NCBI RefSeq assembly: GCF_031877795.1
Contig: NC_133971.1
Location: forward strand, 17,953,171-18,017,170
Direction: 5' to 3'
Source: Strix aluco
Lineage: Eukaryota > Chordata > Aves > Strigiformes > Strigidae
Length of the DNA stretch: 64,000 bases
The notes below the pieces were generated by a model. It saw only the letters and a program-made list of their open reading frames with translations. It made no database searches and was not told the origin of the DNA. Of the stretch, positions 1 through 46,520 are shown in pieces; position 1 is the stretch's first letter, and each line of letters opens with the position of its first letter. The translations under genes were made by a program, and so were the position numbers.

Positions 1-71
1 TCCCAGTTATACAGATTTGGGGCTAAATCTGTAACATGATCTGGCATTGCTAAAGTACAGCTAATCCTCCT

Positions 72-428
72 TGTCCTGGTTTAGCCAGGATAGGGTTAAG
101 TTTCCCCAGCAGTGGGGGGAAGCTCTAGCTGGGTTATTCATATACCATGCTGACGTCACCTCCGGGCGCCAGAGCGCCAGAGCGGGAAGAATCGGTGATC
201 ACGTGGGTTTGTGCAGTTGGTCCTCTCACTGCTGTATCGGTACGTACCTTGCTCTGTTCATTGTTATTACTGTTACTGTTATTGTTGTTGTTGTGTGTTG
301 TGTTGCTGTTGCACTGATGTATTAAACCTCTCCTTATCTCAGCCCTGGGGCTTTGTATTTCACTCCCTTTGTGGGGGAGGGGCAGTGGCCGTGTGGTCTC
401 AGACCCCGGCAGGGGCTAAACCACCACA
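72..428 (+). mobile_element. Solo LTR of an avian endogenous retrovirus (5-bp target duplication)
   Basis: A 357-bp element begins TGTCCTGGTTTAGCC and ends AAACCACCACA, so it has the TG...CA ends of an LTR. It is flanked by a perfect 5-bp direct repeat, CTCCT, at 67-71 and 429-433. A second copy of the same family lies at 58314-58654. No internal retroviral sequence is attached, so this is a solo LTR. The 5-bp duplication suits class III (ERVL-like) elements; that family call is inference. It lies in an APTX intron in the same orientation as the gene. The intact target duplication suggests moderate to young age. Confidence 0.85.
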
Positions 429-1166
429 CTCCTAAACACTACAAACAGGTCAGTGTCGTCCCGTGGATGCAGCTGTGCACACGCTGCTGTGTACATGCCA
501 ATGGGCTACAGGGGCATCTGGGTCTGGTGGGAAATGCCTCTTGGGTTGCCCTAGCAGAGCTCTGGAGCTGGGGCTACAGCATGCGGTATGCCTGTGGCCC
601 AGTCCTAGCGACACAGGCAGCGTTGCCAGTGGGCAGGTGCTAGGGCAACCCCCTCCCAGGGCGCCGGGCTTGGATCAGGGAGGCTCTTAAGCCTATCAAG
701 TCCTGCCTGATCCTGATCAAAGATTTGAGTCTTTTGTGTAAGTAGGTGCTGATCTTAGAGCATCCAAATGCCTGTGGGTATTGCAGTCAGTGTTCCTAAG
801 TTGTTCTCCAGTTCTTGGATCAACTGATCAAGTTGCATTCAGGTACTTTACAAAGTTTAAACCTTTGGTTTATTAAAACCCCTGTCTCTGCCTTTCTGGA
901 AGCACAGTATAGACTAGTTAGGGGCCAATGGAATATTCACACTTGTGATTCGACTGTTCAGGTGAAATGCTTGGCATGAGGCAGGGCTTGCAGAACAGAC
1001 TGGGTTTCTTCTGTCGCAGGACTATGGGTCAAACATGGTAAGACTGATCCCTAAGGCTGGCAGTCCGACTGCTGAATCATGTTTGCAACTGATACTACTG
1101 CAAAAGAACTTTGAACATTAACATTATTCTTCTTTCTTATCTATGTAATATATTTGTTTCAGTCAG
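429..1166. other. APTX intron, no further feature seen
   Basis: This is intronic sequence between the solo LTR and the penultimate APTX exon. I searched it for the preceding aprataxin exon, which should encode the region just before the HIT motif, and did not find it. That exon must lie left of the window. The stretch ends in a polypyrimidine tract and the tandem acceptor AGTCAG at 1161-1166. Confidence 0.6.
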
Positions 1167-1721
1167 CTACATTTGCATGTAATCAGTCAGGATTTTGATT
1201 CTCCAGCACTGAAAACCAAAAAGCACTGGAACTCTTTTACTACAGACTACTTCTTAAACTCTGAAGGTAATCATTAGAAAAGATATTTCATAACATACAA
1301 TCCTGGTTGTGGGTTCTGACTTCGGGCTTTTTTTCCAAACAAATGTGTAAGCCGTAAATTCTATTGTAGTAAGTGAAAGGTTGTATGTAATTTGAAGTAT
1401 TGGGGAATAGCACTAAGTAAAAGTCAACTGAATTTTGTGACTGGTTTAAATTAGAATGCAGTGATGACGTGCTGTGCATGCGAAGCAGCGCACAGAGATT
1501 CTGCAGTGTCATGTGTTCCATGATGCTACATGGTCCAAATAACTCTGGTCTCTTATTTTTTTTCAGATGTGATAGAGATGGTACGAAGCAAGGGAAAAGT
1601 GATGGTGAAAGATCATGTCTCTGAACTTCTCAAATTGCCCCTCAGATGCCATTGTTGCAAACAACAGCTGTCCACTATCCCACAGTTAAAGGAACATCTC
1701 AGGAAACATTGGCCAAAATGA
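1167..1721 (+). CDS. APTX: APTX (aprataxin), last two coding exons; 5' part outside window
   Basis: Aprataxin is a nuclear HIT-family hydrolase that removes AMP from abortive DNA ligation intermediates during strand-break repair. Two exons are seen: 1167-1266 and 1567-1721, with the stop TGA at 1719-1721. They join in phase (GAA G / AT) to read NSEDVIEMVR, like human ESQAVIEMV. The first exon opens with [13 protein letters not shown], the second half of the histidine triad motif; the first His should end the preceding exon. It continues with KKHWNSF. The last exon carries the C-terminal C2H2 zinc finger: Cys in RCHCC, His in LKEHLRKHW, where human has RCHEC and [10 protein letters not shown] chose the exon start at 1167 rather than 1163 because only 1167 leaves the triad readable. 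Human APTX is at 9p21, away from ELP1, so this neighbourhood is rearranged relative to human. Confidence 0.95.
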
Positions 1722-1912
1722 CTTTGCAAAAAATCATCTTACAATCTGTCTTCAGATTTCAGGCTAAAACAAAGACCTCAAAATGTTAGTGGACATGTAT
1801 GCTTTTTGTTAACTGGAATGTGGGGGAAAAGTAGCCTGGAAACAACAGCATACTAACTTTGTAATAGCTTAGACAAAAAAAGCCCCATAAAATAAAGTGA
1901 CTTCTGAAATGA
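1722..1912 (+). terminator. APTX: APTX 3' UTR and poly(A) signal
   Basis: AT-rich sequence follows the APTX stop. A canonical AATAAA lies at 1891-1896, about 170 nt after the stop, and is the best candidate for the cleavage signal. The UTR end near 1912 is estimated from the usual 15-20 nt spacing. Confidence 0.65.
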
Positions 1913-3498
1913 AAGGTGTGTTTGCAGCTTTGTTGTGGTACTGCCACACTAATCTGTATGTCAGCTGAAGTCTGGAAGAAGTGTTTGGTTTAGATGAAAG
2001 GATTTATTTTCTCTCAGAAGCTGAGGCACATGAGCCCAGATCTAGGTTTCCACGGAGAAAGTAAAGAAACTATTACTTAGACATCTTTCTCTTGATGTGT
2101 TCTGCCCATCGCTGAAGTTTCTTTCAAGTGGTAAAGTTGCAGAGGCTGGTGTGGCTGACAGCAAAACTGTCAAAGAAATGTACTGAGAGTGCATGGGAAG
2201 GAGCATCAGCAACCGTGTCCCCACTTCACTGTGCCACACCATGGTGTGAAGATTTCAGTGTTGCTGAGCTTCCCCTTAGCTGTGGAGCAGGCATCGCCCC
2301 TCAGCAGGGTGCCAGGGTAGGCGCTGCTCAGGATCTAAGAGAGGCAGCCTATCTTTTTTGTGTACATAGATATATTTAATAATTTATAAAAATACATGTA
2401 GAATAGGCAATGACTAGCTTTACTGCTCCCCAGAGTAATAAGCTATCAAGGTTTGCAGTTGCTTGGCTGTGTATGTTGAGATTGGTACAGTAATTGTGTG
2501 GTTTAATGCTGCCCTGTTTCTCCACATGGGGATTGTCGTTAGCCTCTATCATCTGATTGTTATCAAGGTGTGAACTCCCAGATAGGCAGCAGCAGAGTAG
2601 TAGTAATAAAAATCTGTTTCTGCATCCAGAACTGATTTGCAGGGTTCAATTTCATTCTAAGCCCAGCTTTGACTTGTTAAGATGCCCTCTGGGTGAAATG
2701 GCTTTCAGTAAAAGAGCACACAGAGCTTTTGTTATAGAAGGAAAAGTGCTGTTCATAACTTGATAATGTATTCTGTGGGGAGGCGGTGTCCTCTTCTGTG
2801 CCCCCATGCAGCAGCGTGTTATCACACACACTCTGATGGGGCAAACAGTGACCTGTTGCTGCTGGAAAAGAACAAAGATGTTCCTATAGTGGAATGGGGG
2901 ACAGTAAGGGTGGGGGGCTTGCTGTGGCCTAATTTCAAACACCAGTCACACTTTAGTTTTTGCTCACATTAATATGCCTTAATTTAGAAAGTAAAACTTA
3001 AAAAAACAAAACCAAAACAATGACAAAAGCAAAGCCAGCCTAGGGCTTCACTCGACGCGGTCAAACTAGGGCTTGATGTGGCTGGCCCCAGAGGTGAAGC
3101 AGTGCTAATGTTTAGCAACAGAACTATTCTGGACCAAGAGCAGTTGCACATGCTGGAGAACCACGCTCTTCATCACATGGCAGATGCAAGCCAGAAAGAA
3201 AAGTCATGTTGCTTCACAGTGAAATGCACTGTTTATGCCCCACAGCCTGTCACATTTGGGTGTGTGTCATGTTTTCTAGCACCTCTCAGAGCAGGTCGAA
3301 GTGAAGCACAAACATGTGCAATCCATCTCTATAGAAAGAGCGCGCAGCTGAGTCACGACTGTCACACGCTTGCACGCAGAGTGCTGGTTTCTGAGGGGCA
3401 AGCCTACGTATGGTGTGATAAGTCAGTAGCATCAGTAGAACCACTGCCACCAGGGCTCCAGCACACATCTGCTGCTGCTTGCGCTGATCCGCGGTGCA
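1913..3498. other. Intergenic, APTX to ACTL7-like gene; nothing recognised
   Basis: Several short open frames occur here, the longest starting near 3078, but none resembles a known protein or has a consistent start context. An A-rich run lies near 2998-3020. I see no repeat family I can name. Confidence 0.5.
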
Positions 3499-3630
3499 GT
3501 GCCGGCAGGGGAATGCGAGGGGCACGTCCAGCACTCACTGGATCAGGTCACAGCTGTTTGGGAAAGGTCTGCAAGAACAGCAGCAACAGACACAAGCTGT
3601 TTGAAGTCTGTAAGGGACAGCCACATATCC

Positions 3631-4758
3631 ATGACCACAGGCAGCCTCAAGGCCATGAAGGAAATGAAAGCAGTAGTTGTAGACATGGGCACAGATTACC
3701 TCAGATGTGGCTTTGCAGGGGACCCATGGCCTTTCTATACTGTTTCATCTACAGCTGGTAAGTCCACACAGGAGACTGGGAGCAATAAAAAAGAAACTTT
3801 TGTTAGAAGAGAGCTTCAGAGTAGCAGCATACCTTTAACACTCACCAACCCAATAAGACACGGCATAGTGGTGGACTGGAACTGTGTCCAAGATACTTTG
3901 GAGTGTGTTTTCTAGACAGAGATGAAGATTCAGCCAGAGGATCATGCTTTTCCGGGGTCAGTGCCTCCCCTGTGTTCCATCACTGACAAGGAGAGATATG
4001 CTGAGATGATGTTTAAAGGATTTCACATGCCTGCCATCAACATTGCTTACCAGTCCCAATTATCCATGTACTCTTACAGAAAAACCTCAGCTCTTGTGGT
4101 GGAAAGTGGCCATAGCGTTTCACATGTGGTTCCCATCTGTGAAGGTTATGTTATATGTAGCATCACTGGGAGAGTAGATTATGCTGGTTTGGACATCACA
4201 CATTATCTCATGAAGTTACTAAATGAGTCTGGAAACGTGTTCACAGAACACCAGCTAAACATTGTACAAGACATCAAAGAGAAGTGTTGTTACACTTCGC
4301 TGGACCTTACACAGGACTTGAGTTTGCCTGTTTAGAAACAGCAAATGGATTATGAGCTGCCAGATGGACACCTTGTCACTGTAGGCAAGAAGAGATTCCT
4401 TTGTGCTGAAGCGCTCTTCAAACCAGCCTTACTTGGCTCACAGCAGCCAGGGCTTTTGCGGCTGACACTCTCCTGTCTCAAGAAGTGTTATGGCAATGTC
4501 AACAAAAAAATGGTGGAGAATATCCTCCTGTGTGGGGGCAGCACTATGATGGAGGGGTTTGCCAACCACTTCCAGATGGAACTGGCCAAGATGTGCCCCA
4601 GTGACAACCTCATCACAGCCGCACTCCGTCAAAGAATGTCTTCTGTTTGGATTGGTGGGTCTATTCTGGCCTCACTCCACTCTTTCCAGGAGCTCTGGGT
4701 TTACAGGACTGAATATGAAGAACATGGTCCTTCCTGCCTTTTTAAGAAGTGCCTCTGA
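3631..4758 (+). pseudogene. Actin-like ACTL7A/ACTL7B-type gene with two in-frame TAG codons
   Basis: The frame from ATG 3631 to TGA 4756-4758 is 375 codons, exactly actin size, and single-exon as in mammalian ACTL7A and ACTL7B (testis-specific actin-related proteins of the sperm acrosome region). Actin-fold signatures are clear: VVVDMGTDYLRCGFAGD (first phosphate loop), RHGIVVDW, VVESGHSVSHVVPI (second phosphate loop), ILLCGGSTMMEGF, SVWIGGSILASL, and the end YRTEYEEHGPS. TAG codons interrupt it at 3913-3915 (human has Arg there, in YLFRQEMK) and 4333-4335. I see no frameshift. The mammalian N-terminal extension is not recognisable, though the frame stays open upstream to about 3499. Some residues match ACTL7A, others ACTL7B, so I give no paralogue symbol. 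It sits beside the 3' end of ELP1, as ACTL7A/B do in mammals, which supports orthology. Most likely a recently lost gene. Confidence 0.9.
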
Positions 4759-7268
4759 GGAAGACGCTGGCTGCCTTAGAAAGACCAGTGTTGACAAAGG
4801 GTATCTGAATTAATCCAAGAGAACCCCCCTTCCACCCCTTGTTGTAACAAAGAGATTTCTGCTGGAGCTGTATTATTTTGGTGTTATTCTGTGCCTGAAA
4901 AAGGTTTTTTTTCTTTTGTATTTTGTATTTAATGAAGCTAGACAGCAAACAGGTGACAAACTTCTACTCTAATGAGAGAATCAGGCTTCCATACAGCCAT
5001 GTTTGATCAGAAATTGGGACATTTCTTAAGCTAACTCCGTATTTCTGCATTAATAGCTTACTCTAATTCCTGATAACTGCATCTGTTCCTAAGACCCTCC
5101 ACATAACTCAGAAGAGCAAATTCAACATGCCTGTAAAGTCAGCAGCTAAGGTAAAATATATTTCAAGATGCCATGCCTCACCAAGAAAGCAAAAGAGCAT
5201 CCTAGTAGAAATCAAGGGAGAGCAGACTTCTGGCTGCTGCTGAAAAGAAGAGGCGGTTCAGCAACTGTCAAAGTTAGGATTTCCTGCTCTGGAGGCTCAC
5301 AGACACTAGGTGCTGCTTCCAGCTCTACTGCTCCTTAGTCAGAGTTCACTGAGGGGAAGACAATGGAGTTTAGTGATGAGTTACAGTATGAATGATTTAG
5401 AAGACTGGTCTTCCATCCGGATAGCAGATTTAAAGTGATTTTTCCTTGACAGGAGAACAGGAAGACCAGAGGGTCTGCAGCTTTGACCATCACCATGATG
5501 GAAAAGCAAAAGAACCCATTACATACATTAAAGGAACTGCTTTGTTTAGGCACAAGCATGAATCCACAGTAAGCCAGTTTTACCTTTTCTTGGGTTCTTT
5601 AAAGAGGTAATCTCTTTCTAGACAATAGATTAGGCTGCACAAGACCTCAGCATTTCCTGGCATCAGATTTAGGAACGTCAGGGATTAGCGGTGTCAGTGT
5701 CACATTTCAGTTGCAGGGCCAGAGCCCTCCACATCATTGAGAGGACCACAGACTTCCGCATCACCCCCTTTTCTCCAGATCTGAAAGATGGGCTTCTACA
5801 TTTCATCTTGGACTGTGTTCTGCTATCTGAAGACCTAGATCCAGTAGAACACTCCTACCCTGTGCAGCCTTTCACGTGTTTTGCCATCTCAAGGCTTTTA
5901 CTCTTAGAGAATCTCCTTCCAGTGCAGTCACAGTACTTGACAAGAGGTTTAAGCCATCCCCACACCACTCAGAATAGGCCATGTAACTCAGAACAGCTGG
6001 AAATAAGACCACTCCGAGGCTTCACACAACACTGACAAAGGATTGTTTTACCACTCCACTCCAGAACCCCAAGCCAGCGCAGCACATACAGTGCAAGCCC
6101 ACATGGCCATCCCAATATTATGCAGTTCTTACATAGCAAAAAACAATGATCTGCAGCACTAGACACATGCTAATGCAGTGCAGTAAGAACACAGCCCATC
6201 ACTGTATCATTAGATACCTCCAACAGACAGGAAGTGAGTGCCCTGTTTGTGTAGGCATTTTTCCACAGCACCAAACGAACTGAAATGGCTTGCACTGAAC
6301 ACAGCAGCTACCATGCCAAAATTAAGCAAGGGAAATGGGGGCTACTACTGCTGAAAGGGTTTCCAGCCTCACCTGCAGAGCTTGTCCCCCTCCTCTGCTC
6401 CCAGGACTACTGCCATTACTTCTTGAGTCAGATCGCAGAAGTATTCTGGGGTAAAACCTAATTCTCAGGTATGAGGTTAGATCGGTTTCCAGCTGAAACA
6501 GTTCTGCAACAGCACATAACATTATCAGAGTACACCTGCTGATCTGTCAGTGCCATACAGCAGCATTAGCTGATCTTCTTTAAACTCAGATAATTAGGGT
6601 AGTATTACCCAGCAGTGTCTGACACTGACACTCCCCACCCCCACCCCCGCTTTTCTTCATGTTTTCTTCTATCCGCACTCTCCCTGGTGCGAATGGGCAC
6701 TTTCAGAACAGTAATGACTGTTGGTATCGCAGGGTTCACTCTGATGTAACAAAGTGGTTCTGATGAAAATCTGGCATTACCAACACCCAGCTTCAACAAA
6801 AAAACCACCACTCATTTGTTTAACAAATACAACAATTTGCTATTGCTACAGACATACTGGGGGGATCTCTAAACCAGGCTAAAATGTGACCTGTCATCAC
6901 AGCAGGTACCATCCACAGGAGGGAGTGAAGGCAGAGAAAACAGCCTGTCCAACACTGCTTTGGTTGCTTCATCCAGAAGGGAGGGAACAGTCGTGGGAGA
7001 TGTTGGATTCGACCAGCAGTGTTCAGAGCTGCAGACCCTGTTACTCCCCAACCTCACAAACCACCTCTGCCATGGGACGTGAGTGGCTGTTCCCATTAGT
7101 GTGATGCCATACAGGTCACAGTCACAACTGCATCAGGTGGGGGGACCCTTCACTTGCGCAGCCCTAAGAATAGCGTATCAGAAACACCAGGACAATGATT
7201 TCTGTAAAGATGTAATGAAATTATATGAAAAGTTACAATTCAGAGTCCACTGGGTTTCCTTGGCTTCG
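4759..7268. other. Intergenic: ACTL7-like pseudogene to ELP1 stop; includes ELP1 3' UTR
   Basis: The ELP1 3' UTR must start at 7268 and run leftward on the - strand. I did not find a canonical AATAAA on that strand within about 2 kb, so its end is not placed. Short open frames on both strands (for example 5691-6035 and 6869-7104) lack any family resemblance. No repeat was recognised. Confidence 0.5.
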
Positions 7269-44274
<37,006 letters not shown>

Positions 44275-44312
44275 GGTGGAAGGATGCCAGGCAACGCCGC
44301 GCCGCTCACGGC

Positions 44313-44323
44313 GCCGCCATCTT
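44313..44323 (-). promoter_or_regulatory. ELP1: YY1-type site in the ELP1 leader
   Basis: The - strand reads AAGATGGCGGC, the extended YY1 core (AANATGGCGGC), 39 bp upstream of the ELP1 ATG. YY1 sites in this orientation just downstream of a transcription start are common in TATA-less promoters. A related AAATGGCGGC lies near 44465-44474 on the same strand. Confidence 0.6.
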
Positions 44324-44354
44324 CTCCGCGGCGGGAAGGCGAGCGGAGGCGAGG

Positions 44355-44364
44355 GCGCATGCGC
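44355..44364. promoter_or_regulatory. ELP1: NRF1 palindrome, copy 1
   Basis: GCGCATGCGC, a perfect consensus NRF1 site, about 80 bp upstream of the ELP1 ATG. Confidence 0.65.
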
Positions 44365-44398
44365 GGCCCGGCAGCTGAGCAGGCGCAGCGCACGGAAG

Positions 44399-44408
44399 GC
44401 GCATGCGC
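44399..44408. promoter_or_regulatory. ELP1: NRF1 palindrome, copy 2
   Basis: A second perfect GCGCATGCGC, 44 bp from the first (about four helical turns), so both sites face the same side of the DNA. Confidence 0.65.
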
Positions 44409-44560
44409 AGGTGGGCTGTGTGTGCGCCGCTCGGCTCACGGGAGCGCGATCCCCCCGGGCACGGGGCCGCCATTTCCCGCTTCGGACTGCGGCCTCGCAT
44501 CAAACCCTTCCCAAGGGCTCCTGGAGGCATTAGAGCCTTCTTGGTGCGGGCTGGGGGGGA

Positions 44561-46089
44561 CTGCTGCTGGAAAATGCCGTTCCTGGCAATGCTGCCAGTG
44601 CCAGGCCGAGCGAGCAGTGTCGCTCGTGTTCGGCGCAGATCGCCTACTGTTTGTTACCTGTTGCTCCTGTCAGATCTCTTGCTGAGCCCCTCCCCGAGCA
44701 TCTCTCCTGACCTGCCGTGGCACAGGAGGCTGTGCGGGGTGAAGGGCTGGCACTTTCTACCCGTGTTAGGCTGGGACCCTTGTAGAGCAGGCGGGCCTGT
44801 GGGGGCTGCATGGCAGGCACCCCCATGCTCCGCCTTTGCTGCTGGTCCTGCAACGACCTTCCCCTTCGTGAGTTATGCAGTGCGTGATGGGCCTGGAAGC
44901 TGCGTGGGGTTGCGGTTTAGGCAACAAAACCAGTGCTTGTGGTTGTGTATGCCTGTGACAGGGTATAAGGTAGCGCTGGGAGCAGGATGGTTATTTTGCA
45001 GCTATGCTGGTGTTAACCAGTTGAGGAAGTCCAGATGAGACTTCTAAGGCTTTCAGGGCAGCCTGTGCACAGACAGGCCACTGCTGCCCTGAAGTCACCC
45101 TTTTTGACACACAGTCGTCTCCCTCCAGCTGCAGCTGAAAGGAGAGAGGGCAGCTAAGGCTTCAGAGGGGAGAAGGACTTGATGCAACTGCAGGTACAAC
45201 TTTTAACTCTTTCCCCTTTTGCCTAGTGGAGCCAGACCCCATCAGCACTGATCCAGTTTAATGGCCAACTGCCATGCAAGCTTCATTTGGGTCAAATGGG
45301 TTTTGGCCACAGAAATGTGTAGAGTTTGCATGCTGTAATCAGCTTCGTGTGCACTACCATTTGGCAACTTAGATCACTGGATGGGTCACCAGACATCTGG
45401 ACAGTTTTGCTTCTTGCTGCTCAGGTACTAAACTTGGCTAATGTTGGTGATAAAACTAAAGTTGGCTAAACTCGGGTGCCTTGAGAACAACAGAAATGAG
45501 TTGCATCAAGGCTCAGCTACCATTGCAGGCAGAGAAAGTCAAAGACATACAGATTCCTTATGCTGGGGACAGGGCGTAAGTGCCTTCCCAGGCCAGGCGA
45601 GGGCCCACCAAGCCCAGCAAGCGCCTGGCAGGGCTGGCGGGAGGAGAGACAGCTGCCGGAGAGCGGGTGAGCCTGCCAGTGCTGTGTGTCCAGTCCTCTT
45701 GTGTTCCCCCAGCACCTGCGCCGGTGGCTTAGGGCAGTCTCTGACAACTATTCCCTGCAGAACCTCTTTTGGAGGCTTTTTCTGAGGCTTGATCCTTCCA
45801 GCCTCTTGTGGCACCAGGTACCACCGTTTCTACGGTGTGAAATTTGTTCACCTTAGCCAGTTTGCCCCAGCTGACTGCACGGCTGTGACTCTTGTACTGC
45901 AGGGTCTGGGAGTGGCGGGTCTGCATCCACTACACAGGCAGTTTCGCAGGCTTGGGGCGCATTCCTCCCAGCAGATGAGACCTGCTGGTCCCCTCCAGCC
46001 CATGAGCTCTCCCACTCTGGGCTTGCCTTCAGCGTGCCGCATCACCCCGGTGAATCATTTTCTTCCCGATACCCGGCCGAAATCTCCTT
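44561..46089. other. Spacer between two CpG islands; nothing recognised
   Basis: This 1.5-kb stretch separates the ELP1 promoter from the second CpG island. I looked for ABITRAM exons, which lie here in mammals, and saw none. Open frames such as 44403-45038 are by-products of GC-rich DNA with no family resemblance. Confidence 0.5.
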
Positions 46090-46520
46090 TTTAAACTGTT
46101 GTTTTCGTGTCTGCAGCTGCCGTCCTCCGCCTCGCAGCCCTCCTGCTCCGCGCCCCCGCCGCCCTCCCCGTGCCGCGCCGTGCCCAGCCCCGCCCCGCCG
46201 GGCCCCGCCGCCAGGAAGCGCGGGGCGGCGGCGGCCGGTGCAGCCTCTGCGGTCGGAGCAGGTACCCCCGGCCGCGGGTCCCCCGTACCGCCCCTCTCCC
46301 GCCATCCCCTGGCCAGCTGCCCGGATGTCCCCCCGCCCTGGCCCGGGCGGTACAAGTGGTGCCAGGGTCCGGTCCCCGTCGTGCCGCGCCGCGCAGCCCT
46401 GTGCCAGGCTCCAGCAGCCTCCGCCTGTGCCCTGGCGCGGTGCAGCTGGGCTGGGAGGCGCTTCTGCGGCGCTGGGGGAGGCACGGGGAGGGGCGGTAGG
46501 GCCGCCTTGTGCTGCTCACA
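46090..46520. promoter_or_regulatory. TBC1D2: CpG island, probable promoter or noncoding first exon of TBC1D2
   Basis: Very high GC with dense CpG, including runs such as CCCCGCCGGGCCCCGCCG, about 2.1-2.5 kb upstream of the TBC1D2 ATG. Many overlapping long open frames on both strands reflect base composition, not genes. The ATG-containing TBC1D2 exon at 48561 is not GC-rich, and a possible acceptor precedes it, so a noncoding first exon starting in this island is the simplest model. That link is inference. Confidence 0.55.

Noticed and set aside
1163-1166. Using the first AG (exon from 1163) for the APTX exon
   Set aside because: It would put Gln at the first His position of the HIT motif and change the phase; 1167 fits the family.
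3078-3761. 227-codon open frame on the + strand before the ACTL7-like gene
   Set aside because: It overlaps the actin-like frame in another phase, shows no family resemblance and has no conserved motif. Most likely a chance frame.
3913-4335. Functional TAG read-through or recoding in the ACTL7-like gene
   Set aside because: TAG is not a selenocysteine codon and the bases after each stop do not resemble the known CTA-type read-through context. Ordinary loss of function is simpler.
44403-45038. Possible ABITRAM coding sequence at the mammalian position
   Set aside because: The frame was read against remembered ABITRAM sequence and shares no recognisable segment.
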